DNA of 64,000 bases. It comes from an uncultured Eubacteriales bacterium. GTDB lineage: Bacteria; Bacillota; Clostridia; Christensenellales; Aristaeellaceae. This document shows, one piece after another, positions 37,173 through 45,427 of this stretch (position 1 is the first letter of the stretch; each line of letters begins with the position of its first letter). The stretch spans positions 336,569-400,568 of the forward strand of contig CACWZP010000004.1 of NCBI GenBank assembly GCA_902765395.1, in the 5' to 3' direction. The position numbers were made by a program, and so were the translations under genes. The notes beneath the pieces are model-generated. The model was not told where the DNA came from and made no database searches. It saw only the letters and a list, made by a program, of their open reading frames with translations.

Positions 37173-38402
37173 TCAGGCCTTGATGAACCGTATGATCTCC
37201 CGCTTGTCGTCCATGAACCGGGTCTCGCCGCCGGTGAAGGCGATGGTCTCCTCCAGCATCATGCACGCGTCCTGGCCGCCCCACTCGGGCACGGCCTGGG
37301 TGATGTTCAGCTCCAGGGCATAGCAGGTGTCGTCGTGCATCACGTATTCCCCGTGGCCGGGCACGAAGAGCTGGTTGTCGAACAGCCCCACGCAGGGCCC
37401 GGCGCTGTGGCCGAAGGTGCCGATGGGGTGGCAGTAGCTCATGGCCCGGATGCCCTCGGCCTTCGCCTGCTCCAGGGACAGCCGCAGGATCTCGTTGCCG
37501 GTGCGCCCGGCGGCATAGTAGCCGCGCACGATGTCCTGGAAGCGGCAGCCGGTGCGGAAGGCGTCCCGGATGCCGGCGGGGATCTCATCCTCCCCGGGCC
37601 TGCCGATATAGACGTTGCGCTGGGTGTCTGTGTGCAGGCCCAGGCAGACCAGCCCCACGTCGCAGTGCACGATGTCGCCCGGCAGGATCACTTCGCCAAA
37701 CATCCTGAAATCCGTGCCGCCCATGCGCTGCAGGTCCACGTCCGGGGAGAACCAGCAGGGCAGCCCCAGCGCGTTCACCCGCTGCATGATGCCCCATTCC
37801 ACGTCGGTGGTGGTGGTGACGCCGGGGGTGATGAAGTCGGCGGAGAACACCTCGTCCACGATGTCCATCATCAGCTTGTAGATCTCGGGATACAGCTCCA
37901 GCTCCCGCGCCGTGCGGGTCTCGATCCAGCGGATGGCGATCTCCTCGGCGCTGACGAAGCGCACGCCGCCGTTGGTGGCCGTCACCATGCGCTCGTACAG
38001 GTTCTTGCTCAGCCCGTCCGCCATGGGACACTCGTTGGACACGTCCACGTGCACCCGGGAGGGCTTCTTCCGGGCGATCAGGTGGTTCAGTGCCTGGAAC
38101 ACGTCGTCCCGCCGGTCCATGGCCTGGGTGTAGTAGCCGTCGAAGCGGTCGTTCGGCCGGGACAGGTTCAGCGCCTCGTAATGCCCCTCGCCGTCCAGGC
38201 TGAACACCAGGCAGGTGGTCCGCCCGGCGTTCTTGACCAGCGCGGGCACCAGCGTCTTGAACAGGGGGTCCTCGTCGTACTCCCGGGAGATCACCACCCA
38301 CATCTCCACGCCGCATTCCCGCATCAGCCGCGGCATCAGCGTGGCCAGCCGCTCCTTCAAAATCTCATCGTGCAGCGCGCACTGCTGCTTTACCGTCCAC
38401 AT
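37173..38402 (-). CDS. M24-family metallopeptidase (Xaa-Pro peptidase-like)
   Basis: 409 residues, cytoplasmic. Creatinase-type N-terminal domain (~1-160), then the pita-bread domain with the dinuclear metal ligands seen as HCDVGLVCLGLHTDTQRN, the histidine of HPIGTFGHSAGP and the glutamate in YALELNITQ and MLEETIAFT. It splits off N-terminal residues before proline. Start at 38402 was chosen over an upstream ATG because GGAGG lies nine bases before it. It is convergent with the opp operon, so trimming of imported peptides is a reasonable but inferred role. Confidence 0.87.
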   Translation of the reverse strand: MWTVKQQCALHDEILKERLATLMPRLMRECGVEMWVVISREYDEDPLFKTLVPALVKNAGRTTCLVFSLDGEGHYEALNLSRPNDRFDGYYTQAMDRRDDVFQALNHLIARKKPSRVHVDVSNECPMADGLSKNLYERMVTATNGGVRFVSAEEIAIRWIETRTARELELYPEIYKLMMDIVDEVFSADFITPGVTTTTDVEWGIMQRVNALGLPCWFSPDVDLQRMGGTDFRMFGEVILPGDIVHCDVGLVCLGLHTDTQRNVYIGRPGEDEIPAGIRDAFRTGCRFQDIVRGYYAAGRTGNEILRLSLEQAKAEGIRAMSYCHPIGTFGHSAGPCVGLFDNQLFVPGHGEYVMHDDTCYALELNITQAVPEWGGQDACMMLEETIAFTGGETRFMDDKREIIRFIKA

Positions 38403-38477
38403 ATCATATAACCTCCATCGCAATTGTCTCCGAGATTATTCTATACCAAATCACTGGAAAACTCAAGGCCCTGCGCC

Positions 38478-38506
38478 TTGCGTTTTGCCCGTGGCCAGTG
38501 TATAAT
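38478..38506 (+). promoter_or_regulatory. Promoter of the GH42 gene
   Basis: TTGCGT (38478-38483) and TATAAT (38501-38506), spacing 17 bp, 34 bases before ATG. Confidence 0.75.
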
Positions 38507-38540
38507 GATGGCAATTCACGACGATACAGGAGGAGAGCCC

Positions 38541-40532
38541 ATGCCCAACCTGAACCTGCCCTTCCTGGGCCACGGCGGCGATTACAACCCCGACCAGTGG
38601 CGCGACTGCCCCCAGATCCTGAAGGAGGACATCCGCCTGATGCGGCTGGCCGGCTGCAACCTGATGAGCGTGGGCATCTTCGCCTGGAGCGCCCTGGAGC
38701 CGGAGGAAGGCAAGTACGACTTCGACTGGCTGGAGGATGTGCTGGACAATATGCACGCGGCGGGCATCTCCGCCTTCCTGGCCACGCCCAGCGGCGCGCG
38801 CCCGGCCTGGATGAGCCAGAAGTATCCCGAGGTGCTTCGCGTGCGCGCGGACGGCGGCCGCAACCTGCACGGCGCGCGCCACAACCACTGCTTCACCTCC
38901 CCCGTCTACCGGGATTTCGTGGGCAGGATCAACGCCGCCCTGGCCCGGCGCTTCGGCCATCACCCGGCGGTGGTGGGCTGGCACGTCTCCAACGAATACG
39001 GCGGCGACTGCCACTGCGAGCTGTGCCAGGCCGCCTTCCGGAACTGGCTGAAGGAAGAATACGGCACATTGGACGCGCTGAACCACGCCTGGTGGAACGG
39101 CTTCTGGAGCCACACCGTCACCGACTGGGAGCAGATCCACAGCCCCACGCCCATCGGCGAGATGTCCGTGCACGGGCTGAGCCTGGCCTGGCAGCGGTTC
39201 GTCACCCGCCAGACCGTGGACTTCATCCGCGCCGAGGTCGCGCCGCTGCGCGCTCTGACGCCCCACCTGCCCGTGACCACCAACCTGATGGAACTGTACG
39301 GCCAGCTGGACTACTTTGAGCTTTCAAAGGCCATCGACTTCGCCAGCTACGACAGCTATCCCCGCTGGGGCGGCCCGGACGAGGAGTGGACGGCCGCCGT
39401 CGCCGCCTTCAACTACGACCTGATGCGCTGCCTGAAGCGGCAGCCCTTCGCGCTGATGGAGTCCACGCCCAGCCAGGTGAACTGGCAGGAGGTGTGCAAG
39501 CTGAAGAAGCCGGGCATGCATCTGCTGTCCAGCCTGCAGGCCGTGGCCCACGGCGCGGACACGGTGCAGTACTTCCAGTGGCGCAAGAGCCGGGGCTCCA
39601 GCGAGAAGTTCCACGGCGCGGTGGTGGACCACGTCGGCCACGAGCACACCCGCACCTTCCGGGACGTGCAGGACGTGGGTCTGGCGCTTCAAAAGCTGAA
39701 CGGCCTGCAGGGCAAGATGCCCGAGGCTCCCGTGGCGCTGGTCTGCGACACCGAAAACCGCTGGGCGCTGGACACCTGCGAGGGCCCGCGCCGGGAGAAG
39801 CACTACCTGGACACCGTGCTGGAGCACTATCGGGCCCTGTCCCGCCGGGGCGTGAACATCGACGTGATCGACGAGACGCAGGACTTTTCCGGCTATCGGC
39901 TCGTCGCCGCGCCCATGCTGTACATGCTGCGCCCGGGCGTGGCCGAGCGGCTGACGGAATATGTGAAGAACGGCGGCACGCTGGTCTGCACCGCCTACAC
40001 CGGCCGGGTGGACCGGGACGACCTGTGCTTCCTGGGCGGCTTCCCCGGCCCGCTGCGCAAGGCGCTGGGCATCTGGTGCGAGGAGATCGACGGCCTGTAC
40101 GACGACGAGCGCAACGGCATCCGCATGAACGGCAAGGTCTACCCCTGCCGCGACCTGTGCGACCTGATCCACGCCGAAACCGCCCAGGTGCTGGGCACCT
40201 ACGAAAAGGACTTCTACGCCGGGCGGCCCTGCGTCACGAAGAACAGCCTCGGCGCCGGCGCGGCCTTCTACGTCGCCACCCGCCCCGAGGCGGACTTTCT
40301 GGACGACTTCTACAGGGCAGTTTTTGACGAGATCGGCGTGAATCCCCTCGTGGATGGCCTGCCCTCGGGCGTGCAGGTCGCCCAGAGGGGCGACACCCTG
40401 TTCGCCATGAACTTCACCGGCGGGCCCGTCACCGTCGCGCTGCCGAAGGGCACCGACGCGCTCACCGGCAAGGACATCGGCGGCGAAACGGAGCTGGGCG
40501 TGAACGGGATCCGGGTGGTCAGGCTGTTGTAG
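38541..40532 (+). CDS. GH42 beta-galactosidase
   Basis: 663 residues, no signal peptide. It removes beta-linked galactose from oligosaccharides. GH42 hallmarks: the start GGDYNPDQWRDCPQILKEDI, MRLAGCNLMSVGIFAWSALEPEEG, acid/base Glu152 in HVSNEYGGDCHCELC (the cysteine cluster of GH42 zinc sites) and nucleophile Glu307 in LMESTPSQVNW. A trimerisation domain and a small C-terminal beta domain follow. ATG 38541 has AGGAGG a few bases upstream. Its own promoter at 38478-38506 and the divergent M24 gene suggest a monocistronic unit. Confidence 0.94.
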   Translation: MPNLNLPFLGHGGDYNPDQWRDCPQILKEDIRLMRLAGCNLMSVGIFAWSALEPEEGKYDFDWLEDVLDNMHAAGISAFLATPSGARPAWMSQKYPEVLRVRADGGRNLHGARHNHCFTSPVYRDFVGRINAALARRFGHHPAVVGWHVSNEYGGDCHCELCQAAFRNWLKEEYGTLDALNHAWWNGFWSHTVTDWEQIHSPTPIGEMSVHGLSLAWQRFVTRQTVDFIRAEVAPLRALTPHLPVTTNLMELYGQLDYFELSKAIDFASYDSYPRWGGPDEEWTAAVAAFNYDLMRCLKRQPFALMESTPSQVNWQEVCKLKKPGMHLLSSLQAVAHGADTVQYFQWRKSRGSSEKFHGAVVDHVGHEHTRTFRDVQDVGLALQKLNGLQGKMPEAPVALVCDTENRWALDTCEGPRREKHYLDTVLEHYRALSRRGVNIDVIDETQDFSGYRLVAAPMLYMLRPGVAERLTEYVKNGGTLVCTAYTGRVDRDDLCFLGGFPGPLRKALGIWCEEIDGLYDDERNGIRMNGKVYPCRDLCDLIHAETAQVLGTYEKDFYAGRPCVTKNSLGAGAAFYVATRPEADFLDDFYRAVFDEIGVNPLVDGLPSGVQVAQRGDTLFAMNFTGGPVTVALPKGTDALTGKDIGGETELGVNGIRVVRLL

Positions 40533-40583
40533 CGCCATCCCGGCATCTCTCCGACCCTAAATGCATCTACTCCCGAATTTAAT

Positions 40584-40612
40584 TTGACAACTCCCCTGCG
40601 ACGTGCTACAAT
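40584..40612 (+). promoter_or_regulatory. Promoter of the thrS T-box transcript
   Basis: Consensus TTGACA (40584-40589) and TACAAT (40607-40612), spacing 17 bp. Confidence 0.8.
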
Positions 40613-40621
40613 CAATGCATC

Positions 40622-40838
40622 CGGTCAGGAGACGGGGAACACGTCTTGCGATGTGGCGCGAAAGAGAGCAGGGGCCATCGGCTGAAAGCCCCCGCCGCAG
40701 GCCAGCGCAGGGTACCATCCCCCGATGACAGGCGTTTCGCGCGCGTTACTGCGCGACAGAGCGACGGCGCAAGCCGTCAGCAGGGTGGAACCACGGATGT
40801 ACGCACGTCCGTCCCGGCATGGGACGGACGTGTTTTTA
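40622..40838 (+). promoter_or_regulatory. T-box leader of thrS (Thr specifier)
   Basis: Stem I elements are AAAGAGAGCAGGGGCC and CGGCTGAAAGCC; a GGTACCATC loop supplies ACC as likely threonine specifier. The antiterminator T-box AGCAGGGTGGAACCACGG lies near 40780-40797, followed by the terminator CACGTCCGTCCC...GGGACGGACGTG plus TTTTTA (40804-40838). Uncharged tRNA-Thr should switch thrS on. Confidence 0.93.
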
Positions 40839-40879
40839 TATCAAAACCCAGTCTGATTATCATAAAGGAGTGTATCTGA

Positions 40880-42769
40880 ATGGATCGCGAACATTTCAAC
40901 GAAGTCTACCGCCACTCGCTGGCCCACATCCTGGCCAAGGCCGTCATGGAGATCTTTGGCCGGGAAAACGTGCAGATCGCCATCGGTCCGCAGATCGCCG
41001 ACGGCATGTACTATGATTTCCTGCTGCCCCGGGGCATCTCCACCGAGGACTTCCCCGCCATCGAGCAGAAGATGAAGGAGATCATGAAGCGCAAGGAGGC
41101 CTGGACACGCAAGGAGGTCTCGAAGGAAGAGGCGCTGGAGATCTTCAAGGGCCAGAAGTACAAGGAAGAGCTGATCAACGACCTGCCCGCGGGCGAGACC
41201 ATCACCGTCTACTACACGGGCGACGACTTTGTGGACCTGTGCCGCGGCCCCCACGTGGAAAACTCCGCGGAACTGCTTTCCGTGGCCTACAAGATCCGCG
41301 CCGTCTCCAGCGCCTACTGGCGCGGCGACGAGAAGCGCGACAGCCTGCAGCGCGTCTATGTGTATGCCTTCCCGGACCAACAGCAGCTGAAGGCCCACCT
41401 GGCCATGATCAAGGAAGCCCAGGAGCGCGACCACAAGAAGATCGGCAAGGAGCTGGACCTGTTCATGTTCGACGAGACCGCCCCCGGCATGCCCTACTGG
41501 CTGCCCCGCGGCTGGATCCTCTATCAGACGCTGCTGGCCTACTCCCGCAAGCTGCAGGCCAAGCACGGCTACACGGAGATCTCCGCGCCCCTCATCAACA
41601 AGAAGAAGCTGTGGGTGATCTCCGGCCACTGGGCCCACTACCAGAACAACATGTTCATGGTGCCGGGCCTGGAGGGCTTCATGGCCGCGGACGCCGAGAT
41701 CCCCGGCATCCTGGACAACCCCGCCGACGGCCTGGAGGAGACGGCCAGCGTCACCCTGCCCAAGGGCGCGCCGCTGTTCAACCGGGACATGGACGACACC
41801 ATGGGCGCCAAGCCCATGAACTGCCCCAACGCCATGATGACCTACAAGCGCACGCTGCACTCCTACAAGGAGCTGCCCATCCGCTACAGCGAATATGACG
41901 TGCTGCACCGCAAGGAGAAGTCCGGCCAGATGAACGGCCTGTTCCGCGTGCAGGAGTTCCGCCAGGACGACGACCATACCTTCGTCACCGAGGAGCAGAT
42001 CGAGAGCGAGATCGCCGACATCATAGCCATCGCCGACGAGATCTACGCCACCTTCGGCGTCAGCTACCGGGCCGAGTTCTCCACCCGCCCGGAGGACTAC
42101 ATGGGCGACATCGAGGTGTGGAACAAGGCGGAGGCATCCCTCAAGCGCATCCTGGACAAGAAGTATGGCGAGGGCGGCTATGAGATCAACGAGGGCGACG
42201 GCGCGTTCTACGGCCCGAAGATCGATTTGCAGATCAAGGACGCCCTGGGCCGCGAGTGGCAGTGCGGCACCATCCAGCTGGACTTCCAGCTGCCCCACAA
42301 CTTCGGCCTGACCTACGTGGACCAGGACGGCAGCCTCAAGCAGCCCGTGGTGCTGCACCGGGCGCTTTACGGCTCCCTGGAGCGCTTCATCGGCATCATC
42401 ATCGAGAACTTCAAGGGCGCCTTCCCCTTCTGGCTGAACCCCTACCAGGTGGCCGTGGTGCCCATCCGCCCCGAGCACAACGAGTACGCCCGCAAGGTGG
42501 CCGAGCGCCTGGAGGACGAGGGCATCCGCGTGGAGGCCGACTACGCCGACGTGAACATGAACACCAAGATCAAGTTCTTCAAGACCATGAAGGACCCCTA
42601 CATCGTGGTCGTGGGCGACAAGGAGGCCGCCGAGGGCACCGTGTCCATCACCGTGCGCGGCCAGAAGCAGCAGCTGCACGACGTGCCGCTTGAGACCCTG
42701 GTCAAGATGTGCAACCGGATGAACGAGACCCGCTGCCTCGATTTGATCGGCGAGGTGCCGGAGGAATAA
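40880..42769 (+). CDS. thrS: Threonine-tRNA ligase lacking the TGS domain and carrying an insertion
   Basis: 629 residues. The protein starts directly at the editing domain (HSLAHIL), so the N-terminal TGS domain of typical ThrS is absent. The editing site (HSLAH and DLCRGPH) is complete. In the catalytic core the zinc ligands are Cys315 (MNCP), His366 (DDDH) and His493 (VVLHRA), and the class II motifs are present. Between NMFM and KPMNCP there are ~50 residues where ~13 are usual. The anticodon-binding domain ends normally. The Shine-Dalgarno AAAGGAG and the T-box upstream fix the start. It is a stand-alone unit with a strong terminator. Confidence 0.95.
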   Translation: MDREHFNEVYRHSLAHILAKAVMEIFGRENVQIAIGPQIADGMYYDFLLPRGISTEDFPAIEQKMKEIMKRKEAWTRKEVSKEEALEIFKGQKYKEELINDLPAGETITVYYTGDDFVDLCRGPHVENSAELLSVAYKIRAVSSAYWRGDEKRDSLQRVYVYAFPDQQQLKAHLAMIKEAQERDHKKIGKELDLFMFDETAPGMPYWLPRGWILYQTLLAYSRKLQAKHGYTEISAPLINKKKLWVISGHWAHYQNNMFMVPGLEGFMAADAEIPGILDNPADGLEETASVTLPKGAPLFNRDMDDTMGAKPMNCPNAMMTYKRTLHSYKELPIRYSEYDVLHRKEKSGQMNGLFRVQEFRQDDDHTFVTEEQIESEIADIIAIADEIYATFGVSYRAEFSTRPEDYMGDIEVWNKAEASLKRILDKKYGEGGYEINEGDGAFYGPKIDLQIKDALGREWQCGTIQLDFQLPHNFGLTYVDQDGSLKQPVVLHRALYGSLERFIGIIIENFKGAFPFWLNPYQVAVVPIRPEHNEYARKVAERLEDEGIRVEADYADVNMNTKIKFFKTMKDPYIVVVGDKEAAEGTVSITVRGQKQQLHDVPLETLVKMCNRMNETRCLDLIGEVPEE

Positions 42770-42781
42770 GCAAAGTCACAA

Positions 42782-42821
42782 AACGAGGCTGTCTCCAGCG
42801 AGACAGCCTCGTTTCCGTTTT
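42782..42821. terminator. Terminator after thrS
   Basis: AACGAGGCTGTCTC pairs perfectly across CAGC and is followed by TTTCCGTTTT; it may also serve the convergent minus-strand gene. Confidence 0.85.
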
Positions 42822-42827
42822 GGAGAA

Positions 42828-43352
42828 TTATTCGGGCTGAATGGAAGCGGTCACGGCGCCCCAAACCAGCGTGGCGTTCTCCTCGGACACCGGCCAGCAG
42901 GTGACTTCCAGGATGTAGCCGGCCTCGGTGGTGAAGGCGATGCTCACGGAATCCTGATCGGGGATCTGGTAGGTCACGCAGGGCAGGCCGTTCACGGTGC
43001 CATACTCGATCTCAGTGACGCCATCCTGGCCGGCCAGGTTCTCGCCATACTGCTCCAGGGTCATGCCGTCCGTATCGACATAGACGACGGACAGCGCAGC
43101 GGACTGATCTTCCGGCGCGAAGTAGCCGATGAAGCCCTTGTCAATGTCCTCCTGAGTGAGCTCAGCCGCGTTCATTCCCTCGGGGATCCAGATCTTCACG
43201 GCGACCTGGTCGAAGGTGACGAACTCACCGTTCACGCCGCTCTCCGACAGGATGGGCTCAAAGTCCGACCAGTTCAGGGTCGCCTCGGCCATGGCCGCGG
43301 TCGCGGCCAGCATCAGGCACAGCGCCATCAGAACACATACGATTTTCTTCAT
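42828..43352 (-). CDS. Small exported protein of unknown function
   Basis: 174 residues with a signal peptide ending in AMA-EA (MKKIVCVLMALCLMLAATAAMA). The mature part is a compact, acidic, alternating alpha/beta protein: VAVKIWIPEGMNAAELTQEDID, then GYFAPEDQSAALSVVYVD, YGTVNGLPCVTYQI and SIAFTTEAGYILEVTCWP. The pattern resembles small exported domains that bind a peptide or lipid, but I do not recognise a named family. Two cysteines in the mature part could form a disulfide. It sits downstream of the protease gene 43466-45427 on the same strand but has its own promoter (43399-43427). Confidence 0.77.
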   Translation of the reverse strand: MKKIVCVLMALCLMLAATAAMAEATLNWSDFEPILSESGVNGEFVTFDQVAVKIWIPEGMNAAELTQEDIDKGFIGYFAPEDQSAALSVVYVDTDGMTLEQYGENLAGQDGVTEIEYGTVNGLPCVTYQIPDQDSVSIAFTTEAGYILEVTCWPVSEENATLVWGAVTASIQPE

Positions 43353-43398
43353 GGGGTATAACCTCTCTTTCTGATTTGTCCCTTGTGGAACTGGAGTC

Positions 43399-43427
43399 AT
43401 TATAAACCCCGCAGCTCATGCTGTATA
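43399..43427 (-). promoter_or_regulatory. Promoter of the small exported-protein gene
   Basis: Minus-strand TATACA (43422-43427) and TATAAT (43399-43404), spacing 17 bp. Confidence 0.55.
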
Positions 43428-43465
43428 CTGTCCTTTGGTACAGGTTCGGTGGTTTTCACACGCTG

Positions 43466-45427
43466 CTAAACCTCAAAGGCGACCATATCGGTCATGTCAT
43501 AGTCTCCAAACACGTCGTTCAGCACGAAGCAGAACAGCATTTCCATCGCGTCTCCCTCGTCGCCCAGCTCCTGCCAGGTCACGGTCATTCCGTCTTCCCA
43601 CAGGATCTCGTCGCCCTCAAACTCCGATTCCTCCAGGTCGTCGTCCTCATCGGCGCCGACATACATCGTGTAGACGGGCACGATGCGGTCGCCCTCCTTC
43701 AGCCGGGTGATGCTGCGAATGGGCAGGCCGTTGGCATCATAACCTGCGTTTGCCCCCAGGACGCGTCCTTCCGCTTCCCCGGCCTTGAACTCCACCACCA
43801 GGTAGGTGTATTCACCGTTCAGCTTCACCGGGATCAGGCTGCGCCTGCCGTATTCGTTGCTGATCTGGTCGTACAGCGGCACCAACTGGTCGCCGAAGAT
43901 CGGCCAGGTGCCGTCGAACAGGCTGTAGACCTCGCCGGTGTTCCAGTCGATCACGTTGTTCTGCATCAGGCCCAGATCCACATAGCCAAACTGCTTTTCG
44001 TCGCTGACGTCCATCATCAGCATGCCCTCGACATAATCCAGGTATTGCAGATCCTCCGGCGCGAGGCTGGCGGAGAAGGCGTAGTCGCCCTCCGCCGCAA
44101 TCACCGCACCGCTCGGGGCCGTCTCCTCATAGGTTTCCGCCGCGTCGTTCCAGCACCATTCGTCCGGCGCATCCTCATAAATGGAGGCGAGCTGGGAGAG
44201 AAACCCGGAACCGGTCACGGCCTGGGGCGTGGTCTGGGCAAAGCTGTGGCTGCCGCCCGTCAGCTGGAGCGCGTAGGCCTTCACAAAGCCCATCCAGTTG
44301 GGCATGTAGAAGGACAGGTCCAGGCCCTCGACGTAGCTTTCAAACTCGTCCTTCGTGTCCTGGGGAATGAGCACCGACAGGCCGCAGCAGGGGTTCAGGT
44401 TATCCGTCTGCCGACTGACCAGCACCGCCTTCGACATCGCCCGGCGCGCTTCGGCGGCCCCGTCGGGGTCAAACCGGGCATAGGCGTCCAGCATGGCGCC
44501 CAGGTCCACCATGTCCCAGCTGCCGTCATCAAAGGAGCCGAAGGTGTACATCCGGCTGCGCCCGCGGCGAACCTCAGCGGCGTTTCCCTGCTCCAGCGCG
44601 TCCATCAGCACCGCGCCCATGTTCTCCATGGCGCTCTGCAGCGGGTCGATCTGTCTCAGGTCGATGGCGCTCAGGGTCAGGTAATCGTCCGGGGTCTCCT
44701 CCAGCCCGGCCTGCATGTAGGTATCGACAATCCGCTCGCACAGCTCCTCCGTGGTCATGTCGGGATTCTTCCCAAAGGCCTCCAGCCAGGGCGTATAGTG
44801 CCAGCCGGTACCCGGCTCCAGTTCCTCGCTGGCCACATAGCAGTCGATGTCGTAGCAGGACAGCATCGCAGCCATCTCGTAAGTGGCCATCATGCAGGCG
44901 TCACAGCCGAACAGGTCGATGTGGAAGCCGCCCAGCGCCTCGTCAAGGTTGTAGAGCGCATCGTTGATCTCCGTCAGCGTCAGCCCGTCCTCGTCTTCCG
45001 TCGTATCGTCAAAGCACACGCCCGCCTCGGAGCCCGCGCCGTGGTCCCACAGGATCACCGCCGTCTTCCCGGCGGGATATTCGGTGAGCCCGTATTCCAG
45101 GAACTCCCGCAGGCTCTCCTCGCTGCCCATGGAAGCCCACCCCCAGTCCGTGACGGATTCAAAGTATCCGTCGCGGAGCGTGACGAGGTTCCTCGTATTC
45201 CCTTCGATCTCCTCAAAGTCCCATTCCGAAGCGCCGCCCGCCAGGATGACAATGTTCACATTGTCCCCGTTTTCGGCGACGCCCATTTCGTAGATGTCCT
45301 CGCAGGCGGCGTCCTGCAAATCGGCGCCGCACATATAGACCAGCAGCGTCAGATCGGCTTCCGCGGCCGCGCTGATTCCCAGCAGCATAAGTCCCGCCAG
45401 TATGACGCAAAACACAATTCTCTTCAC
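43466..45427 (-). CDS. Secreted clostripain-like cysteine protease (peptidase family C11)
   Basis: 653 residues with signal peptide MKRIVFCVILAGLMLLGISAAAE. The C11 catalytic pair is readable: His129 in VILWDHGAGSEAG and Cys178 in DLFGCDACMMATYEMA. Upstream, LTLLVYMCGADLQDAACEDIYEM is the typical C11 first strand. C11 enzymes cleave after basic residues and are usually made as zymogens. The C-terminal half (~390-653) holds no second recognised domain. The gene overlaps the LuxR-type regulator by four bases (45424-45427, ATGA), so the protease is translated directly after its probable regulator. Export into the medium or the wall is expected. Confidence 0.92.
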   Translation of the reverse strand: MKRIVFCVILAGLMLLGISAAAEADLTLLVYMCGADLQDAACEDIYEMGVAENGDNVNIVILAGGASEWDFEEIEGNTRNLVTLRDGYFESVTDWGWASMGSEESLREFLEYGLTEYPAGKTAVILWDHGAGSEAGVCFDDTTEDEDGLTLTEINDALYNLDEALGGFHIDLFGCDACMMATYEMAAMLSCYDIDCYVASEELEPGTGWHYTPWLEAFGKNPDMTTEELCERIVDTYMQAGLEETPDDYLTLSAIDLRQIDPLQSAMENMGAVLMDALEQGNAAEVRRGRSRMYTFGSFDDGSWDMVDLGAMLDAYARFDPDGAAEARRAMSKAVLVSRQTDNLNPCCGLSVLIPQDTKDEFESYVEGLDLSFYMPNWMGFVKAYALQLTGGSHSFAQTTPQAVTGSGFLSQLASIYEDAPDEWCWNDAAETYEETAPSGAVIAAEGDYAFSASLAPEDLQYLDYVEGMLMMDVSDEKQFGYVDLGLMQNNVIDWNTGEVYSLFDGTWPIFGDQLVPLYDQISNEYGRRSLIPVKLNGEYTYLVVEFKAGEAEGRVLGANAGYDANGLPIRSITRLKEGDRIVPVYTMYVGADEDDDLEESEFEGDEILWEDGMTVTWQELGDEGDAMEMLFCFVLNDVFGDYDMTDMVAFEV

